From Aureococcus anophagefferens (taxonomy: Eukaryota; Sar; Pelagophyceae; Pelagomonadales; Pelagomonadaceae): a stretch of DNA of 64,000 nucleotides. The number at the start of each line of letters is the position of its first letter. Position 1 is the first letter of the stretch. Below are positions 19,103 through 29,515 of this stretch, in pieces. The notes below the pieces were generated by a model. That model was given only the letters and a program-made list of their open reading frames with translations, searched no databases and was not told the DNA's origin. Location: positions 3,345,096 through 3,409,095 of the forward strand of contig NW_008705561.1 in assembly GCF_000186865.1 (NCBI RefSeq), given 5' to 3'. A program made the position numbers and the translations under genes.

Positions 19103-22100
19103 CTAGAGGAGCGCCTCCCCCCGCCCGTCGCCGAAGGCCACGGCGAGGTCGCCGGAGCCGCGCGCGTCGCAGGACGAGGGCCCGCGGTCCGCGTCCCACG
19201 CGTGGCGCGCCCAGGCGCCCGCGTGGTCGCGCGCGAAGGCCTCGCCGCGCGCCTGGGACGCGTCGTCGTAGAAGAGGAGGAACTGGGGCGCGGCGAACTT
19301 GGCGCCGTAGAGGCTCGCGTGCGCGAGCGGGTCGTGCACCAGCCTGGGCCGAAAGACGAATCTTCGACCCGACTTCAACGTGGGCGGTTTCGACGCGGAG
19401 TCTTCGATCGTGCGTCGAGACGTCGACGAGAGCACTCGATTCGTCCCAAATCGGCCGAATTGACTTCGACGCGACGCGGCTCGAGAGTTCCGAAGTTTGG
19501 TCGGGATCGCCCGGCTCGCCGTTCGATTTCGGCGCGGGGACGAGCGTCGCGACGTCGAAGCTCTCGAGGTGCTCGAAGGACGAGCCGACGCCCGCGTGTT
19601 CGAGGCCGCGCGCGCGCGGCGCCGCGAAGGGCCCGGCGCTCACGACGTCGACGAAGCCGTCGGCGCCGCCGTCGCCGACGAGCCTGCGCGGACATCGAAT
19701 CCTCAACCCGACTCCAATGTGAGCGTACGGTTTCGACGCACGTTCGTCAGCTGTGCTTCGAGAACTCGACGAGAGCCATCGATTCGTCCAAGAATCAGCC
19801 GAATCGACGTGATCGAGATCGAGAGGAGTGAAGTGTTTGCTGGACGGGGCGTTCCGCTGGTTGATTTCCACACGGCGACGAGCGAGACGACGTCGCCGAG
19901 GGCCTCGAAGCCCCACGCCGCGTTCGCCGCCGCGCCGGCGACGAGCGCGCGGCGCAGGACGCGGCGCGCCGCCGCGCCGCCGGGCGCGCCGCCGCCCGGG
20001 AGCGCCGCGGCGACGCGCGCGGCCGCGGCTTTGCACGCGGCCGCGTCGCCAAAGTCCGCGACCGCGACGCTGTGGCGGTTGAACGCGAACGCGGCGAGGT
20101 CGTAGGCGGCGTCGCGGTCGAGCACGACGGCGCCGGACGCCGGGCGCGCCGCGAGCCGGGCCGCGCGCGCGCGCGCCGCGCCCGCGGCCGCCGCGGCCGT
20201 CTCGAAGACCGCGGCCTCGACGACGAAGTCGCGCGCGCCGCCGACGTCGCACCCGGCGTGGTCGCCGAGCGCCGCGGCGCCGGCCGCCGTGAGCCGGAGC
20301 TCGCGCGAGAGCGCGACGGCGCCGCCGAAGCCGTCGCGCGCCGCGGCCCAGGCGCCGCCCGCGTCCGCGCCGCCGCCCGCGTCCGCGCCGCCCCAGAGCA
20401 CGGCGACGGCCGCGGCGCCCCCGAGCCCGCCGTCGATCCACGCGAGCAGCGCCGCGAGCGCGTCGGCCTCGTCGCGCGGCGTCGGCGGCGCCTCCGGCGC
20501 CGGCGGCGCCGGCGGCGGCGCCGCGAGCGTCGCGGCGACGCGCGTCGCGCCGACCGCGACGGCGGCCGCGGCGGCCGCGTGGCCGCGGTCCACGTCCCCC
20601 GGCGCGCCCCACGCCATCGCGACGGGCGGCGGGGCCGCGCCCGCGGCGGCCGCGACGACGGCGTCCTCGAGCGCGGCGAGGCGCGCGTCGCAGCCGTCGA
20701 CCCAGTCGCACGAGTCGAGGCTCGCGCCGGGGCCGCAGTCGGCGCCGCAGCCGCGCCGCTCCAGGGCCCGCCGCGCGGCGCGCTCCAGGACCTCGACGCG
20801 CGGCGCCGCGTCCGCGGCGCGCGCCGCGGACCTGTGTGGAAATCAAATCTTCAACCCGACTTCAATGTGCGCGTAATCGAACGATTTGGACCGGACTCTG
20901 TCGCTGTGCTTCGAGAACTCGACGAGAGCCATCGATTCGTCCAAAAATCAGCCGAATCGACTTCGATTTGACCGAGATAGAGAGTTCTGAAGTTTGGTCA
21001 GGACCCCCCAAACCAGCGGTTGGAATCCACACTGCCGCGGACGCGGCGCCGCCGAGGCCGAGGAAGTCCGCGTGGGCCGCGGCGTAGGCGCCGAGCGCGA
21101 GCCCGAGCCGCGACCGCGCGAGCGCCGCCGCGGGCACGGCGTGGGCCCCGGGCGGCGGCGCGGCGGACGTCGCGCCCCGGAGCGCCGCGGCGGCCCGCGC
21201 GAGGCCCGCGCCGCCCGCGGCGCCGCCGCGGTTCGCGCGCCGCGACGCGAGCGCGGCGAAGAGCCGGGGCGCGTGCCGCGCGCGCGCCGCGTCGAGGCGG
21301 TCCTGCTCGCGGAACGTCCGCAGCGCGTCCCCCGCGAGCGCGTCCGCGCAGCGCGCCGCGTCGGCCTCCGCGGCGCCTGGGCCCATCCAGGCGTCGCACG
21401 CGGCGCGCGCGGCGTCGGCCGCGGGCGCGGCCGGGTCGAGCGCGAAGGCCGTGGACCCGCCGTCCGGGTCCTGCAGCACGGGCGGCCGGCGCAGGGCCGG
21501 GCGCGGCGGGAACGTCGCGTTCGCGGCGTCGAGCGCCGCGGCCGCGGCCGCGGCGACGCGGCCGAACGCGCAGCAGCCGCCGGACTCGGCCTCGCCGAGG
21601 CACGCGGCCCGCGCGGCGGCCTCGACGGCGACGGCGGCGTCGAACGGGTCGCCCTCCGCCGCGCCGGCGACGACCGCCGCGGCCCAGGCGCCGACGTCGC
21701 GGCGCGGCGCGCACTCCGCGGCGCCCCGGGCGCCCGCGCCCGCGGAGTGGAGCCGCGCCGCGGACTGGCGCAGGTGCGCGGCGACGTTGTCCACGCAGAA
21801 CGGCTCGTGGTACCAGAGGTGGCAGCAGACGCGGCTCGCGGCGGCGGCGATCGCGCGCCGCTCGGCGACGTCGCCGGCGCCTGGGCAGCACAAGAGAGAT
21901 TCAACGTCGCTTCAACATGAGTGTTCCGCGCGCGCGCGTTACGAAAAAAAAACATCCACGCTTCGAGACCGTTCCGAGAGATGATCGCTCGTCCAAAAAT
22001 CAGCCGAAACGAGTGGAAAACGGCCGAGATATGAGCCTTTGAAGTTGGGAATTTCGCTCTCTTGTGCTGCCCCGGCCGGCGCGGCCGCGGTCGTTCGCGA

Positions 22101-23988
22101 ACGCGCGCGCGCGGAGCCGGTAGTCCCGGTCCGCGCCGTCGACGGAGATCTCGTACTCGACGACGTCGACGGGCGGCGCCCGGTGCCAGGCCGGCAGCCC
22201 CCGCGGCGCCGGGCCCCGCGGCGCGTAGGACGCCGTCCACTGCGACACGGACGCGCGCGTCGTGCCCGCGTCGAGGTCCGCGCCCTCGTCCGCCGCGCGG
22301 TCCTCGCGGCACCGGAGCTCGATCTCCTGGACGCTGTGGCCCAGGGCGGCGTAGCGCCTACGGGGCGCGGCGGTGGCGATTTCCCGCCCGGAATCTCTCG
22401 AACGCCGCCGCGGCCGCCGGACGCCGCGTCGCGCTCGAAGTCCAGCAGCCCCGCGCAGCGGAGCAGCTCGTCGCTGAACTCGCGGTGGCCGTGGTGCGCG
22501 AGCTTGCGCTCGAGCGACGCGGCCACGAGGCGGAGCCGGCCGGGCTCGTCGACTTCGGCGGCCGGCGGCGCGCGCGGGAAGTAGGACAGGTGCCAGCCCG
22601 CGTTGTCGAAGAGCGACCGCGGTTGCCAGTCCGCGACGAGGCCCGGGCCCACGAATCCGGACTTGTCGCGGCCCGGGAACATGTCCGCCGCCCGGACGGG
22701 CCGCTCCCAGTCGTCCGCGGACTGGAGCGCGACGTAGCCTGCGTGGAATTCAAATCTTCAACCCGACTTCAATATGCGCATATGCGACAGTTTCGACGCA
22801 AGCTCTTCGGCTGTGCTTCGAGAACTCGACGAGAGCAATCGATTCGTCCAAAAATCAGCCAAATCGACTTCGATTTGACCGAGCTAGAGAGTTCTGAAGT
22901 TTGGTGGGGACCCCCCAAACCAGTGGGTGGAATCCACACAGGACGTAGCGCGCCTCGCCGACGCCGAACTCGGCCGGGAAGACCGCGGCGCCGCCCTCGA
23001 AGGCGTCGCCCTCCGCCGTCGCGCCCAGCAGGTCGGCGAGCCGCGCGGCGAAGGGCCCCGCCCAGCGCCCGCCGAGCGTCCACTCGAGCGCGTAGTGGTG
23101 GTGGCTCATGAGCAGCGACGCGGGCGTCGCGAGGACCGGGAGGAGGCCTCGCGCGATGCGCCGCTTGTCGCACTCCGCCGCGACCTTGAGGCGCCGCACG
23201 GTCTCCCGGTTCGGGATCTCGTCGACGTCCGAGACCACGACGACGTCCGTCGCCTCGAGGCCCAGCGCGGGGCCAAAGGCCCGCAGCGCCTCGAGGACGC
23301 CGTTCCGCGAGGCCTCGCCGCGGTCGTGGAGGTCGCCGTCGTCCTCGCCGGCCTCGGGGGGCCACGTCCGGACCGTGAGGTTGAGCACGGGCGCGGCGCC
23401 CGGGGACGCCCAGTCGGCCGCGACGTCGCGCCAGAACTCCGCGCCCGCGCGGGGCGTGCCGTCGTGGAAGCGGTCCGCCTCGACGAGCACGTGCGCGTCG
23501 ACGACGCCCGCGAGCTCCGCGGACCGCGTGCGCACCATGTCCCACTCGTCGAGCAGGTGGAACGCGTCGACGACCTTGGCGCCGGCGCCCGTGACGTCCT
23601 CGCAGCCCGCGACGTCCGTCGCGTCCGCGACGCTCGCGATCCGGGCGACGTCGTAGTCGTCCGGCGCGGAGCCGTCGCACTTGAGGCTCGTCAGCGTCAC
23701 GGCGCCCGCGCGCGGCCGCTTGAGCGCGACGTTCGCGGCGGTCTCGCGGGAAATGGGTGGCTCGTGGCAGGGCGGGAAATGGGTGGCGACCCAGTTCTTA
23801 TGCGGCAGCTCCGTCAGGAGCTCTCCGTCCTCGTAGAGGAGGCCGTAGGACTCGTCGTCGTTGAGCTGCAGGCGGACGGGCGTGAGATCCGTGACGATGA
23901 CGTCGTCGCCGGTGGGGCCGACGACGGCGATGTAGGCCGCCTCGGCGTCGCGCAGCAGCAGCAGCAGCGCGGCGGTCGCGCGCACCAT
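19103..23988 (-). CDS. GT17 glycosyltransferase fused to a large unrecognised C-terminal region
   Basis: Seven exons (23988-22950, 22738-22423, 22357-22083, 21880-21043, 20831-19884, 19683-19546, 19343-19103) join in one frame to about 1264 aa. Residues 1-18 are a signal peptide or anchor. The first ~450 residues are a GT17 domain (the family of bisecting GlcNAc transferase MGAT3): LDEWDMVRTRSAEL, the metal-binding SDVDEIP, LLMSHHHYALEW and NAGWHLSYFPRAP. It should act in the Golgi on N-glycans. The remaining ~800 residues are Ala-rich with WYHEPFCVDN, CGADCGPG, DSCDWVDGC and FLLFYDDASQARG, and I recognise no family. No internal ATG near 22357 supports a second gene, but a missed boundary is possible. 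Five introns are family A or B introners and one is a C-like copy. Confidence 0.65.
19344..19545 (-). mobile_element. GC-enriched family B introner (202 bp intron)
   Basis: Interior (plus strand) CGAATCTTCGACCCGACTTC, GACGAGAGCACTCGATTCGTCC, GTTCCGAAGTTTGG. Gene-sense duplications GCTCGTCC/GCTGGTGC (6 of 8). GC donor, CCCAG acceptor. Reversed orientation. Splicing gives FDVATLVHDPL. Confidence 0.8.
19684..19883 (-). mobile_element. family B introner (200 bp intron)
   Basis: Perfect duplication GCTCGTCG in gene sense (19876-19883 and 19676-19683). GC donor; acceptor GCGCAG. Terminus CGTGTGGAAATCAA. Reversed orientation. Splicing gives DVVSLVGDGGAD. Confidence 0.9.
20832..21042 (-). mobile_element. 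family B introner (211 bp intron)
   Basis: Perfect duplication GTCCGCGG in gene sense (21035-21042 and 20824-20831). GT donor, CCACACAG acceptor. Inverted termini GTGTGGATTCC / GATTTCCACAC. Reversed orientation. Confidence 0.93.
21881..22082 (-). mobile_element. family A introner (202 bp intron)
   Basis: Perfect duplication GCGCCGGC (22075-22082 and 21873-21880), GC donor, CTGCCCAG acceptor, termini GGGCAGCACAAG / CTTGTGCTGCCC-like. Contains an A-run of eight. Forward orientation. Splicing gives NDRGRAGDVAERR. Confidence 0.93.
22358..22422 (-). mobile_element. short intron resembling family C (65 bp)
   Basis: Gene-sense interior GTTCGAGAGATTCCGGGCGGG then AAATCGCCACC, close to the intron at 181-268, ending CCCGTAG. 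The in-frame solution uses GTCCGGCG as donor. No readable duplication; probably a shortened old copy. Confidence 0.5.
22739..22949 (-). mobile_element. family B introner (211 bp intron)
   Basis: Perfect duplication GCTACGTC (22942-22949 and 22731-22738). GC donor, CCACGCAG acceptor. Reversed orientation. Splicing restores GEARYVALQSADDW within the GT17 domain. Confidence 0.93.
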
Positions 23989-24263
23989 GGCGTCGTGCTA
24001 CGGCATCAACGGCCCATCTACGGGCGGCGATCCGCGCGTGCGGCACGAATAAGGCTGCCCAACGATGCCCATCCCCGATTCGGCTAAATTCGGCCCGACG
24101 CGTCAGCAACGTAAACTTCAATAACTTCACGAGCTAAACTTGGCCTTGGAGACAGGCACTTAGTCAGGCTGCGGCGCGGGATATCCGCGGAGGTTCCCAA
24201 GGGGTGAAGGCCGGGGACGAACGATGTGCTACTCCCCGGGGTGGCTCTGTGGCGACGGCGCTC

Positions 24264-25781
24264 TCAAGCGCCCTCGTCCATGGCGTCCTCGCGGTCGAAG
24301 TCGGGCCAGGCGTCGAAGGGGTCGGCGTCCGCGAGGGGGTCCGGCTCGTCCGCGCCGCCGAGCGCGCGCCGCTGCCACGCCTGCTGCTTCATCCACTCCC
24401 GCGTCGTCAGGAGGCACGCGTCGAGCGCGGCCTCGAGCTTTTCCTTGCGCAGGTCGATGCCGATGAAGACGATCTCCTGGCGGCGGTCGCCCACGGCCTC
24501 CACGGGGTCGAGGTCCTCGGGGTCGACGTCGCGCTCCTCGTCCGGGTAGTCGAGGAGGATCGCCGCGCGCTCGTCGGCATCCTCGGGCCAGGCCTCCGGC
24601 GGCGCCGTGCAGTACCACTTGGCCTCGGTGCCCAGGCGCCCGACGCACCCCGCCTGGCTCCACTCGCCGACGTGGTCGTTGCGCGTGGCGAGCCAGACGA
24701 AGCCCTTGGACCGCAGGATCGTCCCGAACCGCCTCGCGTTGGCGACGGCGCGCGCCCGCCTCGCCTCGAGCGTCGCCGCGTCCTGCGCCGCCGTCGCCGG
24801 CGCCGCGGCGTCGTCGTCGTCGTCGTCGTCGTCCGCGTAGGAGAGCTCGTAGAACACGAAGTGGCTGCTGAGGAAGTCGTGGAGCCGGCCCGGGTGGAAG
24901 GGCGTCCGCCGCTTGTACACGAAGTTCTGGAAGCCGATGCCGCTCAGCGACGTGTCCGCCTTGCTCTCGGCGACGCCGTCGCCGCCCGCGCGCAGGCTCG
25001 CGAGCCAGCCGGAGCTCTCGCCCGTCGCCTCGGCGTCGAAGCGGCCGGTCAGCAGCAGGTCGGCCACGGGCGCGTCCGACTGCGTCGTCGCCAGGACGCG
25101 CGCGCGCGGGTTGAGCCGCCGCACGGCCGTCTCCGCGGCCGCGAGCCGCCCGGCGCCCGCGAGGTCCGCCTTGTTCAGCAACACGACGTCCGCGAACTCG
25201 ACCTGGCTCACGAGGAGGTCGACGACGTTCTCGCCGAGCCCCCCGGCGTCGCAGTCGTCGTCGGGCCCGTGGCCGTGGCCCGCGTGGTCGCCGCCGCCCA
25301 GCGTCGCCACGGACCCGAAGTTCTCCGCGAAGGACGCCGCGTCGACGACGGTGACCATCGCGTCGAGCCGCGCGAGCGCGCCGAGCTCCGCGTCGTCCGC
25401 GAAGGCGTCGGCGACGTTCGCGGGGTCGGACACGCCCGTCGACTCGACGACGAGCACGTCGAAGCGGCGCTTCGTCGCGTCGGCCTCGTCCTTGAGCGCC
25501 GCGAGCTCGCGCACCTCCCGGAGCAGGTCGTCGCGCCGCGTGCAGCAGATGCAGCCGTTCGTGAGCTCGACGAGCGCCTCGTCGGCGCGCACGAGCCGCG
25601 ACTCCTTGATGAGCTTCTCGTCGAGGTTGACGGCGCCGACGTCGTTGACGAGCACGGCGACGCGCACGCGCTCGCGGTTCGTGAGGATGTGCTTGAGGAG
25701 CGTGGTCTTGCCCGCGCCGAGGAAGCCCGAGAGCACGGTGACCGGCAGGCGGTCGTCGCGCGCGAGCTCCATCTGTGCCAT
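24264..25781 (-). CDS. CobW/ZNG1-type metallochaperone GTPase
   Basis: Single-exon G3E-family GTPase of 505 aa, expected to hand metal (zinc or cobalt) to client enzymes. Walker [26 protein letters not shown], the metal-binding CxCC motif in [21 protein letters not shown], and the NKAD guanine-specificity motif (LLNKADL). [12 protein letters not shown] loop adds histidines typical of the metal-sensing insert. The C-terminal CobW_C domain has [16 protein letters not shown] and an extended acidic tail. The position-specific D8 tract ([10 protein letters not shown]) is encoded by a GTC repeat. The cytosolic subtype was not resolved; it could be ZNG1 or a stramenopile paralogue. Start ATG is at 25781. 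Confidence 0.88.
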   Translation of the reverse strand: MAQMELARDDRLPVTVLSGFLGAGKTTLLKHILTNRERVRVAVLVNDVGAVNLDEKLIKESRLVRADEALVELTNGCICCTRRDDLLREVRELAALKDEADATKRRFDVLVVESTGVSDPANVADAFADDAELGALARLDAMVTVVDAASFAENFGSVATLGGGDHAGHGHGPDDDCDAGGLGENVVDLLVSQVEFADVVLLNKADLAGAGRLAAAETAVRRLNPRARVLATTQSDAPVADLLLTGRFDAEATGESSGWLASLRAGGDGVAESKADTSLSGIGFQNFVYKRRTPFHPGRLHDFLSSHFVFYELSYADDDDDDDDAAAPATAAQDAATLEARRARAVANARRFGTILRSKGFVWLATRNDHVGEWSQAGCVGRLGTEAKWYCTAPPEAWPEDADERAAILLDYPDEERDVDPEDLDPVEAVGDRRQEIVFIGIDLRKEKLEAALDACLLTTREWMKQQAWQRRALGGADEPDPLADADPFDAWPDFDREDAMDEGA

Positions 25782-26715
25782 GCGCTGCTGTCAGGCTGCT
25801 GTCGCGCGGCTGGCGGACTGGTAGCAGTGGTAGGCTGTGCTGACGAGTGAGCACAATCGCCCGCGACCGTTAACTTAACTTGTGACCGGTCAGTTTGAGT
25901 GAAGTTTGGCAGGCTGGGCAACGTCGCCGCGCTTAATAACGTCGCCGCGCGCCGCTTCGCCATTAACTCGCCGGTTTGATGGGTGTGTGTATGCAGGATG
26001 CTGCGCTGGCAGCGCGTGGGCTCCAGAAGTCCGTAGCCTGCGTCGGGACGCGCGCGCGGTCCCCCGGGTGAGTTGGTACCATTGTGGTAGGGGTGGCGCC
26101 GGCGCTACGTCGTATGCGTGCAACAGCCGGCGGTATGATATGAGAAATCCACATTCCGCGGCGACGTCGGAGAGAGTGTGTGCGCCCCGCGTTGATCACC
26201 TGGATCTTGAGCACGACGTCGCTCTGGCGTACTAACCATCATGATGCCAGTCACCGTGACGGTGATCCACGTAGGCCGGGCTGGCCCTGGCGCCCGCCTG
26301 CGAAGAGGCGATGCTCTGCGGCGCTGAGATCATCGCGGTATTGTTGGACGCGGGCGCGTCGCCGAACCAGCGCGTACAAACGGAAACCGGCAGAATGACA
26401 CGGCCCGCCGGCGGCCCGGGTGTGTTTCAAAAGTTGGCCGCAGTGTGGATTAGTCGGAGAAGCGGCGGATCGCAGCCTGAGCGGAGCGGCACTGAGCGGA
26501 GCCGGGCGACGCGCGCAAATGAGGAGGTCGATGCCGACGGGTCCCGCGGCGCGCCGCCGCCGCCGCCGGGGACCTGCCTACGGGTCGAGAACGCGCGCGG
26601 AGCGCGCGCGGCGTCAACATCGGCATGTCGGCAACACCGCGACGGCAGGCCGATCAGGAGATCAGCTCTCCGAAGCGACAAGCATCGCTCGTCGGCAGTG
26701 CTAGCACTAGCAGCC
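25782..26715 (+). pseudogene. divergent promoter region with an ankyrin-repeat relic (26311-26385)
   Basis: The 934-bp spacer between divergent CobW (minus) and PRORP (plus) is less GC-rich than the genes. From 26311 the plus strand reads LCGAEIIAVLLDAGASPNQR, which is the second helix and loop of an ankyrin repeat. It is in frame with PRORP far downstream but separated by low-complexity sequence unlike protein. It is probably a gene relic rather than PRORP's N-terminus. Nothing else is recognised. Confidence 0.4.
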
Positions 26716-28626
26716 ATGTCCGGTCGCGGCATCGCCATTGCCTCTGCGGGGCGCGGCCTCGGCCGCGGCTTCGGCGGCCGGGGCAAGGGCAAGGGCTCGC
26801 CCGGCGGCGCGAAGCGGCCCCACTCCGGCGGCGGCAAGGGCAAGGGCGGCGGCCACCGGTCCAAGTTCCCGCGGCGCGAGGCGACGCCCGGCGAGAAGCT
26901 CGCGCGGGAGATCGTCGCCTGTTGCCGCGGCAACGACTTCGCGGCGGCGGCGGCTAAATACCGCGCGGCCAAGGCGGAGTCCGCGGACTTCCGCCCCGAG
27001 GCCCAGGCCTGCCAGTCGCTCCTCGCGCTCTGCTCCGGCGTCGCGCGGCGCGAGCGCGACGCGCCCAAGGGCACGCCCTGGAGCGAGGGCCTCGCGGCCG
27101 CGGCCGCGCCCGCGGCGGCCGGCGGCGACGCGGCGGACGAGGCGGCCGGCGGCGACGCGGCGGACGAGGCCGCCGCCGACGGCGCCGCCGGCGGCGCCGC
27201 GGCCGCCGACGACGGCGACGCCGCCGACGACGGCGACGCGGCCGCCGACGGCGCGCCGCCGACGGACAGCGGCGCGAAGCGCGCGTTCGCGTTCGAGCTC
27301 TTCGACGACATGCGGGCCGCGGGCATGGAGCTCGGCGAGGCGACGTTCACCATGCTCGTGCGCGTCTGCGCCGTCGACGACGCGCCCGCCGAGGCCGAGG
27401 GCGTCCTCGCGAAGATGAAGGCCCGGAACCTCAAGCTCAAGCTCCGGACGTTCAGCCCGCTCCTCAAGCTCCGGTGCCGCCGCGGCGAGCTCGCCGAGGC
27501 GCTGGCCGTCGCCGCCGAGTGCCGCGACAAGGGCATCGAGCTCAGCGAGGCCGAGCACGTCGCGCTCGTCGACTGCCGCGCGGGCCGCCTCGAGGCCGGC
27601 GGCGACGCGGCCTCGCTGCCCGGCGCGTCCGTGCTCGACGACCTCGCCGCGGACTGCCACGCGCCGAGCCGCGCCGCCTGGCCCGCCTGCCGGCGCTACT
27701 GCGCGGCGCTCGGCCTCACGGCCTGCGCCGAGGAATCGGCCGTGTCCGGCGACGGCGCGTGCGCGGTCACCGGCGCGAAGCTCCGGTCGCTCGACCTCTC
27801 GGAGGCCGAGCGGGCCCTCCTCCTGGAGCAGATCGAGGGCCTCGTGCCCGCCGTGGACGCCAAGTTCGAGGGCCAGTCCAGCGCGCAGGAGCTCGAGCGG
27901 CTCGCGGGCCGGCGGATGGCGCAGTGGCGGACGTTCAAGGCGTGGCTCGCCAAGGCGGGCGCGCCCTACGACTGCATCATCGACGGCGCCAACGTCGGCT
28001 ACCACGGCGCGAACTACGCCGGCGCGCCCGACGCCGTCGACTTCCGCCAGGTCGACGCGGTGCTCCGGAAGTGCATCGACGGCGGCCGCCGCGCGCTCGT
28101 CGTGCTCCACGCGCGCCACCTCCAGGACGACCGCCTCCCGGCGAGCGCGAGGCCCGTGCTCCACGCCTGGCGCCGGTCCAAGAGCCTCTACTCCTGCGCG
28201 CTGCGGAACAACGACGACTGGTACTGGCTCTACGCCGCCGTCGCCGCGGGCCCCGGGTCGCTCCTCGTGTCCAACGACGAGATGCGCGACCACCACTTCG
28301 GCATGCTCTCGGCGCGCGCGTTCCTCGTGTGGAAGGAGCGCCACCTCGCCAAGTTCGAGCTCGGCGGCTGGCGCCGCGACGGCGGCCGCGACGTCACGAT
28401 CCACGACCCGCCGCCGTTCTCCGTCCGCGCGCAGCGCAACGACCCGGGCGAGGCGCTCGCGCGCTGGCACCTGCCCGCGCTGCCGCCGCCGCCGGCGGCG
28501 GCGCCGGCGGCGGGCAAGTACGGGCCCGCCGACAAGCCGCGCGGCCGCGACGCCGCCAAGTCCACGGTCGTCGTCCACCGGCCGAAGCTCGACGCCGTCA
28601 AGTGGCTCGTCTGCTCCAAGCCCTAG
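26716..28626 (+). CDS. PRORP: protein-only RNase P (PRORP)
   Basis: Single-exon protein of 636 aa that would remove 5' leaders from pre-tRNAs. The N-terminus is Gly/Arg/Lys-rich (GRGLGRGFGGRGKGKG), suggesting RNA binding or nuclear retention. Next come PPR-like helical repeats (about residues 190-330; FELFDDMRAAGMELGEATFT, AEGVLAKMKARNLKLKLRTF) interrupted by an Ala/Asp repeat. The NYN metallonuclease domain has IIDGANVGYHG and the paired aspartates of NNDDWYWLYAAVAA, then VSNDEMRDHHFGM, the catalytic acidic residues of the family. The zinc clamp keeps the late His (RWHLP) and final Cys (WLVCSKP), but the central CxxC reads CAVT. No transit peptide is obvious. ATG 26716 preferred over the distant in-frame ATG 26311. 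Convergent with 28652, stops 25 bp apart. Confidence 0.92.
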   Translation: MSGRGIAIASAGRGLGRGFGGRGKGKGSPGGAKRPHSGGGKGKGGGHRSKFPRREATPGEKLAREIVACCRGNDFAAAAAKYRAAKAESADFRPEAQACQSLLALCSGVARRERDAPKGTPWSEGLAAAAAPAAAGGDAADEAAGGDAADEAAADGAAGGAAAADDGDAADDGDAAADGAPPTDSGAKRAFAFELFDDMRAAGMELGEATFTMLVRVCAVDDAPAEAEGVLAKMKARNLKLKLRTFSPLLKLRCRRGELAEALAVAAECRDKGIELSEAEHVALVDCRAGRLEAGGDAASLPGASVLDDLAADCHAPSRAAWPACRRYCAALGLTACAEESAVSGDGACAVTGAKLRSLDLSEAERALLLEQIEGLVPAVDAKFEGQSSAQELERLAGRRMAQWRTFKAWLAKAGAPYDCIIDGANVGYHGANYAGAPDAVDFRQVDAVLRKCIDGGRRALVVLHARHLQDDRLPASARPVLHAWRRSKSLYSCALRNNDDWYWLYAAVAAGPGSLLVSNDEMRDHHFGMLSARAFLVWKERHLAKFELGGWRRDGGRDVTIHDPPPFSVRAQRNDPGEALARWHLPALPPPPAAAPAAGKYGPADKPRGRDAAKSTVVVHRPKLDAVKWLVCSKP

Positions 28627-28651
28627 GCACCCCCGCGTTACCATCGCGCCG

Positions 28652-29515
28652 CTAGTCGAAGCGGAGCGCCGCCGCGGCGGCGGCGTCCCGGGCCGCGAGC
28701 GCCGCGGGGCCCATGGGCGGCGTCTTCGCGATGCACAGGCCCCGCGTCGCCGCGGGCTCGTTGGCGAAGACCTCGGCGTACATGGCCGGGGCCGCGTTCG
28801 CGACCCAGGCGTCGCCCTCCGCCGCGAGCACGTCGGCCATGGCTTCGTAGGCGGCCCGGCGGTAGGCCCAGGCCTCGCCCGCGGCCCAGACGTCCGCGCC
28901 GCCGACGGGCGACGGCAGCGCCTTCGTTGCGGCGCCCTCGACCTGCTCGAGCCAGTCCGCCAGGCTCAGCGCGAGGAAGTCGAGCCACTCGGCGCGGTCC
29001 CGCAGGGGCATGGCGAAGCCGCCGAGCTCCGCGCGCGCGGCGAACGCCGGCGCGGCGCCGGCCGGCGGCGGCGCGAGCGCCGTCGCGTCGACGGTCTCGC
29101 GGTCGACCATGCAGAAGATCCACGCGAGCCGCTCGGCGCGGGCCCCGATGAGGCCCGCGACGTCGCCCCGCTGGTCGAGGGGCAGCGCGTAGCCCTGGAA
29201 GCCCTCGGTGCCGTAGATCGAGTGAAACAGCGCCGCGTTGGTGACGTGCTCCGGCGCGCCCCAGGCGCGCAGGACACTCTGGACGCCAACGAGGTGGTCG
29301 TCGAAGGCCTCCTCGCCGTTGTGCTTGAGGGCCGCGGGCACGCGCTTGCGCATCTCGCCGTGGAGCGTCGCGTCGGACCGGCGCCAGGCGTCGCGGGCCG
29401 CGGCCGGCGCGTCGTCCAGGTTCCGGTACCTGGCGACGGCGTAGGCGCCGGCGGAGGACCGGCGCGCGCCCGCGGCGGCGAAACACCGGGCGAGCAGGCC
29501 TGAACGCGCGATCAT
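28652..29515 (-). CDS. DUF6817-like HD-type protein, possibly organellar
   Basis: Single-exon 287-aa protein. The N-terminus (MIARSGLLARCFAAAGARRSSAG) is basic, Ser/Ala-rich and lacks acids, resembling a mitochondrial presequence. The conserved core is HNGEEAFDDHLVGVQSVL, WGAPEHVTNAALFHSIYGTE and GARAERLAWIFCMVDR. This His/Asp pattern of an HD-like metal fold belongs to the family I recall as DUF6817. No enzymatic activity is established. The ATG at 29515 was chosen because the frame upstream is low-complexity. Confidence 0.65.
   Translation of the reverse strand: MIARSGLLARCFAAAGARRSSAGAYAVARYRNLDDAPAAARDAWRRSDATLHGEMRKRVPAALKHNGEEAFDDHLVGVQSVLRAWGAPEHVTNAALFHSIYGTEGFQGYALPLDQRGDVAGLIGARAERLAWIFCMVDRETVDATALAPPPAGAAPAFAARAELGGFAMPLRDRAEWLDFLALSLADWLEQVEGAATKALPSPVGGADVWAAGEAWAYRRAAYEAMADVLAAEGDAWVANAAPAMYAEVFANEPAATRGLCIAKTPPMGPAALAARDAAAAAALRFD

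Noticed and set aside
24790..24840. GTC microsatellite in the CobW gene as a frameshift site
   Set aside because: It encodes an in-frame aspartate run in a linker and the downstream domain stays in frame.
26311..26715. PRORP start at the upstream in-frame ATG 26311
   Set aside because: The added 135 residues combine an ankyrin relic with low-complexity sequence; ATG 26716 begins an ordinary basic N-terminus.
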